Part shown: piece after piece, positions 1 through 7,908 of the stretch
How positions within the stretch are numbered: the stretch's first letter is position 1
Layout of the letters: every line of letters starts with the position of its first letter
Source: G963677185 sp963677185
Lineage (GTDB): Bacteria > Bacillota > Syntrophomonadia > Syntrophomonadales > Syntrophomonadaceae
Assembly: GCA_963677185.1 (NCBI GenBank)
Contig: OY781889.1
Location: forward strand, 2,480,001-2,544,000
Direction: 5' to 3'
DNA length: 64,000 bases
Position numbers and translations under genes: made by a program
The notes under the pieces: generated by a model
Told to the model about the DNA's origin: nothing
Databases searched by the model: none
Seen by the model: the letters and a program-made list of their open reading frames with translations, nothing else

Positions 1-2
1 CG

Positions 3-494
3 GTAACCAGCGCCAGCCCTTCCGATGAGCAGACCTTCAGGCCGTTTTCCTATGTAGGATTCAATTGCGGCCTAGACAAGGTTGTCCGGATATTTATAGA
101 CCAGGAGCCGGAAAGTGTTCAAGACGACTACACTCGTCAAGAGCTGGCCACGGCGGGGCGAATGGATTCACTAACCTATGTGTACCGCATAGCAGGAGGT
201 TTTGGAACCACCTTCGACAATGCAGTGGCTTTCAGTATGCCGTCTGATTGTAATCTGGCCCGTATTGTGATCAGGCCGGCAGTGAAAAATTACTATAAAG
301 GCCTGGTTTTTCCTGCTCAAAGCAGGATGGGTTACGGCAATTCGGGCCTGCGGCTGGATTTATACCATGATGTAATTAACGGCAAAGGGTCAATGCATAT
401 TCAAATGAGCGCCAATTTTAACGTGGCGGCAGAATCAATGGCATTTAGCCGGATAGTGCCTCTAACCGGGGAAATGCAAGGTGAAAGAGGTTAG
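3..494 (+). CDS. Unknown protein, 5' end outside the window
   Basis: The reading frame is open from the window edge to the TAG at 492-494, so only the C-terminal 163 residues are visible and the true start lies upstream. An internal ATG at 162 could be mistaken for the start, but the frame continues upstream of it without a stop. I recognise no family. The visible part is soluble-looking, with no membrane segment and no cysteine motif. Its stop lies 4 bases before the likely ATG of the methyltransferase that follows, so the two are probably co-transcribed. No function can be given. Confidence 0.6.
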   Translation, partial: VTSASPSDEQTFRPFSYVGFNCGLDKVVRIFIDQEPESVQDDYTRQELATAGRMDSLTYVYRIAGGFGTTFDNAVAFSMPSDCNLARIVIRPAVKNYYKGLVFPAQSRMGYGNSGLRLDLYHDVINGKGSMHIQMSANFNVAAESMAFSRIVPLTGEMQGERG

Positions 495-498
495 CATA

Positions 499-1707
499 AT
501 GATCATCCGTGATTTTTTCCAGTTTTATTTCCAGGCTGTTGAGCCAGGCATTCTGGAGCTGTACAGATCGCTGATTGTACCCGGCTCTGATCTGGCAGCT
601 GACTACGCCGGACTGTTTATCCGCGATGACCGGGAATCGCTGGTTTTTCTAGTCCAGTTCTATGCGTTGTCCAGGAGGATTAGCCATAACCAGCCGGAAA
701 TGGCGATCCTTTTCAATGTTACCGGCAATATATGTTTTCCCTTTTTTGTAGATTATATCTGGAAAGCTATGGGCAGCGAAAATCGCGCCAGGGTCGAAAA
801 AATGACGGGATGCTGCGATTCGGGAGGTTTGACGGTTATGCTGAAGGGCGATGTCCGCCTGCGTAACTGGTTCAGGAAGGTAATCGGCAGCAGCCTGACC
901 CAAAATGATTTATTTATTCTTAATGAAGTCATTTCTCTCCAAAATTTTTCTTCGGGAGGAGAATATTCCTTTTTGAAATATGCCTATCCCGAGTTGAAAC
1001 AACGCAAGGGCCGGGTGCTGGATGCTGGATGCGGTTCAGGTTTCGCTGCTCTGCTTATCAGCCAGCTGAGTTCGGTGACCGCAGTTGATTCCTGCCCGCC
1101 CCGTCTTGCCAGGGCCAGGGCCATGCACCGTCTGGTCAAAGAAGGTGATACCAGTATGCTCACAAACCTTCTGAACCTTATTCAAGCGGAACTGGGTGAT
1201 ATAAGCGTACATTGCGATTTCCCTTCCGCACCAGGCCTGTTTGCCAGCGACATCCATGATATTTCATTTGCTGCAGGCAGTCTGGACTGCCTGCCTTACC
1301 CTGCTGGTAGCTTCGATTATATTAACTGCCTGGATGTGCTTGAACATACATACAATCCAGAACAGGTTGCTGCCGAGTTTTCCCGGTTATTAAGGAAAGG
1401 CGGCATGGTACTGGTCACCACTCCAACCGCTTGCGGCGAGCTGGAACAAAAGGTGCATGAAAGCATTGAAGGCACTCTATTTCCAGCCATGCTTCACCTG
1501 CATCATTTTGACCGGAGGGCGCTGAATGTTCTGTTCAGCCAGGCCGGATTCAGGGAATATCGTGCCCTGCCATTCGATTATATAGACCGTGATTCCTTGT
1601 TAGAAGTGGCCAGGCGCTCGCCAGAACCAGAAATTATTGCCGAAATTGAAGAAAGCAGCATTTCCCGGGATGCCAAACAAATATTTGCCATATATGAAAG
1701 GATTTGA
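499..1707 (+). CDS. SAM-dependent methyltransferase domain protein
   Basis: The protein has 402 residues. The C-terminal half is a class I methyltransferase: the SAM-binding glycine loop VLDAGCGSGF lies near residues 173-182, an acidic residue follows in AVDSC, and the motif LDVLEH is near 276-281. The N-terminal ~150 residues match no family I know and may recognise the substrate. An in-frame GTG at 481 would overlap the preceding gene; I prefer ATG 499 because AGAGG sits 8 bases upstream. The stop overlaps the next gene as TGATG, a sign of translational coupling with the thioesterase. Substrate unknown. Confidence 0.75.
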   Translation: MIIRDFFQFYFQAVEPGILELYRSLIVPGSDLAADYAGLFIRDDRESLVFLVQFYALSRRISHNQPEMAILFNVTGNICFPFFVDYIWKAMGSENRARVEKMTGCCDSGGLTVMLKGDVRLRNWFRKVIGSSLTQNDLFILNEVISLQNFSSGGEYSFLKYAYPELKQRKGRVLDAGCGSGFAALLISQLSSVTAVDSCPPRLARARAMHRLVKEGDTSMLTNLLNLIQAELGDISVHCDFPSAPGLFASDIHDISFAAGSLDCLPYPAGSFDYINCLDVLEHTYNPEQVAAEFSRLLRKGGMVLVTTPTACGELEQKVHESIEGTLFPAMLHLHHFDRRALNVLFSQAGFREYRALPFDYIDRDSLLEVARRSPEPEIIAEIEESSISRDAKQIFAIYERI

Positions 1708-2150
1708 TGTCAGTGGAAAACAATGAAACCCGGCCTGTGGAAACCAAGCTGGCACGATATATCGCTAAAAGCGTTGAAGATAGCCCTTTTTATAAGTTTA
1801 TGGGCATTTCTATAGCTGATATGTCCGAAGGCCGAATGGTATTTCAGATTGACTGCGAGGAGAAACACTGCAATGCAATTGGCCTGGTGCAGGGAGGCTT
1901 GCTCCTTACTCTGGCAGATGGAGCAATGGGAAACGCAGTGCGTACCATCGGATTTATAGGCGTAACGATAGACCTGAGCTCCTCGTTTATAAAGCCCTGC
2001 CCGTTTGGCCAGTTGATTCGTGCCGAAGGCACAATAATCAAAGCCAATAAATCGCTGGTATATACTCAAGCCAGGGTTTATTCAAGCGAATCGCTGCTGC
2101 TGGCAGCGCAGGGCACCTTTTTTATTAAAGCACCATTGAATATTGAATGA
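1707..2150 (+). CDS. PaaI-like hotdog-fold thioesterase
   Basis: The protein has 147 residues, the usual size of a single hotdog-domain thioesterase of the PaaI/YbgC/4HBT group. Near residues 55-75 it carries N-A-I-G-L-V-Q-G-G followed by L-A-D-G-A-M-G, the signature of PaaI-like acyl-CoA hydrolases, with the central helix after the glycine pair. The natural acyl-CoA substrate cannot be told from sequence. ATG 1707 follows AAAGGA by four bases and overlaps the upstream stop. A TTG one codon earlier is less likely. It belongs to the chain from the truncated first gene to dinG. Confidence 0.8.
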   Translation: MSVENNETRPVETKLARYIAKSVEDSPFYKFMGISIADMSEGRMVFQIDCEEKHCNAIGLVQGGLLLTLADGAMGNAVRTIGFIGVTIDLSSSFIKPCPFGQLIRAEGTIIKANKSLVYTQARVYSSESLLLAAQGTFFIKAPLNIE

Positions 2151-2169
2151 ATCAGGAGAGATTCCATCA

Positions 2170-4218
2170 TTGCATGACATTATTGCCGATGTAGAAAACA
2201 TTTTTAAAGCTGATGGCAGCCTTCAGGAACAAATGCCGGGATTCGTTTTCCGGCGGGAGCAGTACGAACTGGCGCTAAATGTAGCTGCTGCATTCATAGA
2301 TGAGGATTTCCTGCTCGCCGAAGCTGGAACCGGAGTGGGAAAAAGCTTTGCTTATCTGGTTCCGGCCATTCTGTGGGCGACCATTTGTAAAGAAAAAGTG
2401 GTTGTTTCTACTAAAACCAAAGCGCTTCAGAACCAGCTGGCTTCCAGAGACCTTCCCGCCTTAAGGAAACATCTGGGCTTGCCGTTTGATGCAGTGGAGG
2501 TCAAAGGCCGTGAAAACTACCTGTGCTGGCATAAGTATCACCAAATAAAGGCAGGCCGGATAAGCCTGAACAGTGAGCAGCAGCTAATGATTGAAAAAGT
2601 GCTGAAATGGGCTGAAACAACTCGTACCGGGGACCGTATGGAGCTCAACCTGGATGGAACGCTGCTGAAACACTGGCCGGTACTGTCTGCTGACCGTTAC
2701 AGCTGCCAAAAAGACCGTTGCCGCTTTCAGGATCGCTGCTTCCGGATGAAAATGATCCGCAGGGCCAGGAATGCCGACATTATCATTACCAATCATTCGA
2801 TGCTGCTGGCCGATATGGCATCCGGAAGCCAAATACTGGGGGACTATCAACACTTAATAATTGATGAGGCTCATGTGTTTCCGCAAGAGGTTTTTGAGCA
2901 ATCCTCATTAGTCTGTTCCTATGAAGAAATTATCTTTGTCTTGACCTTTCTGTTCCATAAGGAGAAACAGAAGGAAAGAGGCATGCTAATGCCTGTAAAA
3001 CACGAGTTTGCTGAGTTGGGCGCGCTTGTGGAAGAGGGCTGCGGAATCATTGCCCGTGCCCAGAAGCTCCTGCGCAAGCTGTTTAAAACCGCATCTGACG
3101 GTATTCCCTCTGGCAATCTTTCCGGTGCGGTATATTTGAACGCTTCCGTGCCCCATATTTGGCTTGAAGAACTGGTAGACATCCACGATGAATGCCACTA
3201 CGCCTTGATGCTTGCCGCCCTGAAATTGCGGGACATTGCAGCGGCTGATCCTGATCTTCAGGATTTTGAGGATTATGCAGTACAATTGGAAATCTGGGCG
3301 CAGAACAGCCGGGATTTGTTGAACAGCTGGATTTATGACGACGAGAAAATCTGCTGGATGGACTGCCAGAACAGCAAGGTGACCGCTTTTTGTTCGGCCA
3401 GCCTGGATCAGGCTAGTGTAGTTGACGGTTTGTTGTATAGCAAGATGACGTCACTAATCATGGTATCGGCAACGCTGACTGTAGAGGACGAATTTTCAGC
3501 CATAGTTGAAAGAACTGCTTTAGTTCCCTATATGCACTCGGGGCGGCTGCGATATTACATTGCGGGCTCACCCTTCGACTATAAAAAAAATGCCATGCTG
3601 TTCGTGGTGGATGATCTTCCCGAGCCAGGGCATCCGGCGTTTGACAGCAAAGTGGCTGCCCTGATAGGGGATATCATCGATCCCGCTTTAGGCAAGACCA
3701 TGCTGCTGTTTACATCAAGACGCAGCATGACCCTGTGTTCCGGCTTGCTGCGCCCGATATGCAAATCAGCCGGGGTGGAATTGCTGGTTCAATATGAAGA
3801 CGGCGATTTTGCCAGGATTATGGATCGCTTTACCAGCCTTGATCATGCAGTGCTGGCCGGACTGGAAACATACTGGGAAGGCGTGGATCTTAAAGGAGAT
3901 CTGCTAAAATTGCTGGTAATAGTAAAAATACCGTTCAGATCGCCGTCAGATCCATATTTTGCCGCCTGGGAAAGCTACTACCGCAAAGCTGGATTAAACG
4001 CTTTTTCAGGGTTCATGTTGCCCGATGCGGCTTTGCGATTCAAGCAGGGGGCTGGCCGGCTGATACGAAGTGAAGAAGACCACGGTGCGCTGGTGGTTTT
4101 TGACCGGCGCTTGATCAGCAAATCCTATGGACAAACCATACTAAATAGCTTGCCAATAAAAAACTGCCGGATAACCGGCAGCGTGGAGCTGGCTGAACAC
4201 CTGTCCAGATGGTTGTGA
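2170..4218 (+). CDS. dinG: DinG/XPD-family ATP-dependent helicase
   Basis: A superfamily 2 DNA helicase of 682 residues. Walker A GTGVGKS is at residues 53-59 and the DEAH box at 232-235. Four cysteines between them (about C119, C179, C184, C190) match the 4Fe-4S cluster of the DinG/XPD group. Members of this family unwind 5' to 3' and help resolve R-loops and stalled forks. The N-terminal DnaQ-like exonuclease present in Bacillus DinG is absent. The frame opens at TTG 2143, inside the thioesterase gene, but TTG 2170 has AGGAGAG 8 bases upstream and is the better start. The gene converges on pilT, leaving only 11 bases between stops. Confidence 0.85.
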   Translation: MHDIIADVENIFKADGSLQEQMPGFVFRREQYELALNVAAAFIDEDFLLAEAGTGVGKSFAYLVPAILWATICKEKVVVSTKTKALQNQLASRDLPALRKHLGLPFDAVEVKGRENYLCWHKYHQIKAGRISLNSEQQLMIEKVLKWAETTRTGDRMELNLDGTLLKHWPVLSADRYSCQKDRCRFQDRCFRMKMIRRARNADIIITNHSMLLADMASGSQILGDYQHLIIDEAHVFPQEVFEQSSLVCSYEEIIFVLTFLFHKEKQKERGMLMPVKHEFAELGALVEEGCGIIARAQKLLRKLFKTASDGIPSGNLSGAVYLNASVPHIWLEELVDIHDECHYALMLAALKLRDIAAADPDLQDFEDYAVQLEIWAQNSRDLLNSWIYDDEKICWMDCQNSKVTAFCSASLDQASVVDGLLYSKMTSLIMVSATLTVEDEFSAIVERTALVPYMHSGRLRYYIAGSPFDYKKNAMLFVVDDLPEPGHPAFDSKVAALIGDIIDPALGKTMLLFTSRRSMTLCSGLLRPICKSAGVELLVQYEDGDFARIMDRFTSLDHAVLAGLETYWEGVDLKGDLLKLLVIVKIPFRSPSDPYFAAWESYYRKAGLNAFSGFMLPDAALRFKQGAGRLIRSEEDHGALVVFDRRLISKSYGQTILNSLPIKNCRITGSVELAEHLSRWL

Positions 4219-4229
4219 AAAGCGAAAAA

Positions 4230-5276
4230 TTAAAACAACGACTCGACTGATCTCAACTCCATCTCTTCTTTGCTGATCATGCCTTCTTTATACAGCCGGG
4301 TCAAGGACTGCTGCATGCTGGTCATACCCTGGCCGGACCCGGTTTGTATGTTGGACGTCAACTGGAATGCCTTGCTTTTCCGAATCATGTTTCTAATTGC
4401 CCGGTTTACAATCAACACTTCGCAAGCCAGGACCCGTCCTTTCCGGTCAATTAGCGGAACCAGCTGCTGACCGATTACGGCTTTCAGCGATGTGGCAAGT
4501 TGGAGCTTGATCTGCTCCTGCTGGTGAGCCGGAAAAACATCAATTATTCGCTCAATAGCCTGGATTATATCTCCAGAATGCAAGGTGGCCAGGATCAGAT
4601 GACCGGTCTCGGCTGCGGTCAGAGCAACGCTTATGGTATCCAGATCCCGCATTTCTCCGACCAGAATGACATCTGGATCCTGACGAAGCGCCGAGGTCAG
4701 ACCATCCAAAAAGGTGGGCGTATCTGAACCAACTTCACGCTGGCTGATCACCGCTTTCATATGCGGGTGTACATATTCGATAGGGTCTTCCAGGGTAATT
4801 ATCTTGCAACGGCGGCGCTTGTTGATGTAATCAATCATGCCGGCCAGAGTGGTTGATTTCCCGCTGCCGGTAACGCCGGTAACCAGAATCAGCCCGCCGC
4901 CATTTAGCAGCGGTCCGAATTCAGTTAGAGGCAATCCCAGGGTGTGAATGTCCGGAACCTGGTTGGGAATCAAGCGGAGGGCTGCTGCAAGGTGATTTTG
5001 TTGATAGTAAATGTTTACCCGCACCCGGCCATGACTGCGATATGAAAAGGACAGATCAACATGCTTGTGGTCTCTTAAACGCTTGAACTGCTCCGGCTCG
5101 TAAATGAGCGAACGGCAATGCTCGTCAACATGTATGGCATCAAGCCGTTCCAGGTCATCGAAAGCCTCTAGCTCGCCTGCCACACGGACAATGGGCGACT
5201 GGTTCTCTACAAGGTGAATGTCGGATGCATTTAGAGCATAGGCGCGCTCAATCACTCTATCCATGTATTCGTTCAC
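4230..5276 (-). CDS. pilT: PilT-like type IV pilus retraction ATPase (copy 1)
   Basis: A 348-residue secretion ATPase of the PilT type, which powers pilus retraction at the inner membrane. Visible are Walker A GVTGSGKS (134-141), the Asp box LEDPIEY (162-168), Walker B DPDVILVGEMRD (200-211), and the PilT hallmark AIRNMIR near the C-terminus. The cysteines of PilB-type extension motors are missing. GTG 5276 is preceded by AGGGGGC at a good distance. It lies 15 bases behind the DUF2225 gene and far from the main pil operon, where a second PilT is encoded at 37533-38582. Confidence 0.88.
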   Translation of the reverse strand: MNEYMDRVIERAYALNASDIHLVENQSPIVRVAGELEAFDDLERLDAIHVDEHCRSLIYEPEQFKRLRDHKHVDLSFSYRSHGRVRVNIYYQQNHLAAALRLIPNQVPDIHTLGLPLTEFGPLLNGGGLILVTGVTGSGKSTTLAGMIDYINKRRRCKIITLEDPIEYVHPHMKAVISQREVGSDTPTFLDGLTSALRQDPDVILVGEMRDLDTISVALTAAETGHLILATLHSGDIIQAIERIIDVFPAHQQEQIKLQLATSLKAVIGQQLVPLIDRKGRVLACEVLIVNRAIRNMIRKSKAFQLTSNIQTGSGQGMTSMQQSLTRLYKEGMISKEEMELRSVESLF

Positions 5277-5291
5277 TGTTTTTGCCCCCTG

Positions 5292-6332
5292 TTATTCTTC
5301 TAGTTTCATATTAATGCGCATGAAGTCGATTAATTTGGCAGAATTCTTTAAAACCTCAACAGAAAGCGGCTTATCGGCGCAGATCTTCATAACTGCGTTA
5401 AGACAGCAGTTTAAAGAGTCCTCCAGGTTAGGAACACCATTGTTTGAGGTGATTTGCCCTTCAAGCCAGGTAATAATATCCGAGTTTATGCGTATCTGAG
5501 TTTCCGGCCGCTTGTTGCGGCCAAAAAGAGAAGGACGTTTAGTCTTTAGCCCTATTTTATCATTATTGTCAATATTATCAGGACTGTTTTCAGCCTCTTT
5601 TTCAGACTCATTTTCATCGTTTTTGTCAGGATTATCCTCATGCATCATTGCGAATGAAGCGTCACGGGCATCGCTCCAGCGATCCCGGGTAAGCTTTTCT
5701 ATTTGCGGATAGCTCTTTATATCTCGATGATTGACCGTTTTGGCAAACCACTGCACCGCCTCGGCAGGAACACCCAGGCGCAAATTCAGCTCTCCCAGTA
5801 AATAGGTAAGTTGAACATCGTTGAATACGCATACACCGCTGCTATGATGATTAAATACATAGTAAAGCTTGTCCAGTGAATCGTTTAGACAGGACTCTTC
5901 CAGGTCCGCGTTGCCTATTTCGCGCGCTATCCAGCCTTTGTATAAATACAGGCTGGCTATGCGATCCTCATCATCCTGTTTCAAAGTAGCAATATTTATG
6001 GCTTTTTCCATGCATTGCAGAACGTCTTCCAGGTTTCTCAAACCTGTTAAATCAGCGCGTTTTTCGCTTAAGTGCTGAAGAGCCACCGCCAGGATATGCA
6101 TGGACTGTTCAGATAGAGGCAGGTCGAAATTTTTAACAGAAGTTGCATAATTGCATAACGGGCAGACAATAATGGAATAGTGCAACGGGCTGGGTCCGCG
6201 ATAAACCGGGTGAAAATCTGTTTCCCGCTCTACCAGGTTAATCTTTGAACTGCGCACGGCCAGAGAAGTGAATTCCATTTTACACAGGGGGCAGAGATAC
6301 TTTTTTTTATAAAAAGGGCTGATTTCAACCAT
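5292..6332 (-). CDS. DUF2225 zinc-ribbon/TPR-like protein
   Basis: The protein has 346 residues from ATG 6332. Two CPLC pairs (C14/C17 and C57/C60) form a likely zinc-binding site, the pattern of the DUF2225 family of Firmicutes. The middle is helical and tetratricopeptide-like, followed by a charged Asn/Asp/Glu/Lys-rich linker (around residues 235-265) and a C-terminal helical tail. Function is not established. TTG 6377 is in frame but has no ribosome binding site; GGGAGG lies 12 bases before ATG 6332. It is co-directional with pilT and may share its transcript, which hints at a role in pili or surface regulation (inference). Confidence 0.7.
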   Translation of the reverse strand: MVEISPFYKKKYLCPLCKMEFTSLAVRSSKINLVERETDFHPVYRGPSPLHYSIIVCPLCNYATSVKNFDLPLSEQSMHILAVALQHLSEKRADLTGLRNLEDVLQCMEKAINIATLKQDDEDRIASLYLYKGWIAREIGNADLEESCLNDSLDKLYYVFNHHSSGVCVFNDVQLTYLLGELNLRLGVPAEAVQWFAKTVNHRDIKSYPQIEKLTRDRWSDARDASFAMMHEDNPDKNDENESEKEAENSPDNIDNNDKIGLKTKRPSLFGRNKRPETQIRINSDIITWLEGQITSNNGVPNLEDSLNCCLNAVMKICADKPLSVEVLKNSAKLIDFMRINMKLEE

Positions 6333-6389
6333 AAAACCTGTACGCCTCCCATTTTGTTGTCCTGCATGTCCGATCAAAACATTAAAAAC

Positions 6390-6417
6390 AGTATAGCGTA
6401 TTTGTTTTTTAATGAAA
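6390..6417 (-). promoter_or_regulatory. Candidate sigma-A promoter for DUF2225-pilT
   Basis: On the minus strand the -10 TATACT (6390-6395) follows TTTCAT (6412-6417) at a 16-base spacing. It overlaps the divergent lepB promoter, so the two directions may compete for polymerase. Confidence 0.4.
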
Positions 6418-6430
6418 GGACTATTATAAT
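6402..6430 (+). promoter_or_regulatory. Sigma-A promoter for lepB-surE
   Basis: TTGTTT (6402-6407), a 17-base spacer and a perfect TATAAT (6425-6430) stand 36 bases before the lepB ATG. Confidence 0.65.
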
Positions 6431-6465
6431 AGTTCTGTTAAACATTGTGGCGAATGAGGTGTGAT

Positions 6466-7029
6466 ATGAGCGAGCAAATTAAAGAATACCTTAAAGAGAC
6501 ATTGAGCATAGTTGTACTGGCGTTTATTTTGGCTATGGTGCTTCGGACCTTTGTGGTGGAAGGAAGAGTCATTCCTACCGGCTCGATGCTTCCTACGATC
6601 CAGTTGCAGGACCGCGTAATGGTAAACAAGTTTGTATACACTTTTTCTGATCCGGAACGGGGAGATATCGTGGTTTTTGATCCCCCGGTAGCTCTCAACG
6701 CCACCGAAGATTATATTAAGCGGGTAGTCGGATTGCCAGGTGAAACCGTGGAAATGCGGGATCACAAGGTTTACATCAACGGCAAAGCCCTTAATGAGCC
6801 CTACCTGTTGGAAAAAGTCAACTATAACTGGGGGCCGGTTCGTATTCCTGACGGTTGTATTCTCGTACTCGGAGACAATCGCAACCAGAGTTATGACACT
6901 CATTCTTGGAAAGACTCCGAAGGCAAGCAAATCTGGCTTAGCGAAGATCGGATTAAAGGCAAGGCATTCATAATATACTGGCCCTTATCTGATATTACAT
7001 TTTTTAATCAGGAGGTTGCCTTTGAATGA
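6466..7029 (+). CDS. lepB: Signal peptidase I
   Basis: A membrane-bound type I signal peptidase of 187 residues that removes signal peptides from secreted proteins. One N-terminal membrane anchor (about residues 13-31) is followed by the catalytic serine in PTGSMLP (S40) and the catalytic lysine in YIKRVVGLPGE (K85). The C-terminal GDNRNQSYDTHSW motif is also present. The short single-anchor form is normal for Firmicutes. ATG 6466 is chosen because GAGGTG lies five bases upstream; an in-frame TTG at 6445 has no such site. The stop overlaps surE as ATGA. Confidence 0.93.
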   Translation: MSEQIKEYLKETLSIVVLAFILAMVLRTFVVEGRVIPTGSMLPTIQLQDRVMVNKFVYTFSDPERGDIVVFDPPVALNATEDYIKRVVGLPGETVEMRDHKVYINGKALNEPYLLEKVNYNWGPVRIPDGCILVLGDNRNQSYDTHSWKDSEGKQIWLSEDRIKGKAFIIYWPLSDITFFNQEVAFE

Positions 7030-7817
7030 GACTGCTCCTGACCAATGATGACGGAATTGGTGCGCCCGGATTATATTCATTGATAAAAGCGTTTCGTGAT
7101 GAAGCAGAATTGTATTTGGTATGTCCGGATCGCGAGCGGAGCGGCACCGGGCACTCGATTACTGTTTTTGACCCTATCAGGGTTGAACGCACCGAAATAG
7201 ACGGAGTAAATGAAGCCTGGATAGTTGGCGGCACCCCGGTGGATTGTGTGAAACTGGCAATCGCCAGGCTAATAAATCCGCGTATCGACATGGTCATTTC
7301 CGGAATCAACCATGGCTCCAACCTGGGAACAGACGTCTTATACTCGGGTACGGTGGCAGGAGCGGCTGAAGGAGTAATCATGGGAGTGCCTTCCCTGGCT
7401 GTTTCTTATGACAGCATTCGCCGAAATATTGACCTGGATTTTGCAGGCCTGATCACCCGGGGGCTGGTAAATCTGGTTCGCGATATGAATCCGCCCCGAA
7501 ATGCCCTGCTGAATGTAAACATCCCTGATATAGCACCTGCCGAAATTAAAGGGGTCCGAATTTGCAGCCAGGGGATACGCAGTTATGACAATATCTTCGA
7601 AGAACGCCAAGACCCGCGGGGTAACACATACTACTGGCTGGGCGGAGGACTGGCCGACGATAAGAACCATCCCGGCAGCGATGTTACCGCTATTCAGGAG
7701 GGATACATCAGTATAACTCCCATCCGCATTGACCGCACTGATTACAGCCTTATGAAGCAATATGAAAGCATTCTTAACACCCGTCAGGATGACTGGCGCA
7801 AATGGCTGGCTGATTGA
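7026..7817 (+). CDS. surE: 5'/3'-nucleotidase SurE
   Basis: A 263-residue SurE-family survival protein, a metal-dependent phosphatase acting on nucleoside 5'- and 3'-monophosphates. The N-terminal LLTNDDG (metal-binding aspartates 8 and 9), the RSGTGHSIT segment, the GTPVDCVK stretch and SGINHGSNLGTDVLYSGTVAGA are all family signatures. The ATG overlaps the lepB stop by four bases with AGGAGG nine bases upstream, so the two are translationally coupled. Length is normal. Confidence 0.93.
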   Translation: MRLLLTNDDGIGAPGLYSLIKAFRDEAELYLVCPDRERSGTGHSITVFDPIRVERTEIDGVNEAWIVGGTPVDCVKLAIARLINPRIDMVISGINHGSNLGTDVLYSGTVAGAAEGVIMGVPSLAVSYDSIRRNIDLDFAGLITRGLVNLVRDMNPPRNALLNVNIPDIAPAEIKGVRICSQGIRSYDNIFEERQDPRGNTYYWLGGGLADDKNHPGSDVTAIQEGYISITPIRIDRTDYSLMKQYESILNTRQDDWRKWLAD

Positions 7818-7908
7818 TTTCGAAAAATGTTTTGCGCGGAGAATGGAATTATAGTACGATTTTTACGTTGCCCTTGAACTGGACAATAATATTTGAGGAG
7901 GTCGCGGA

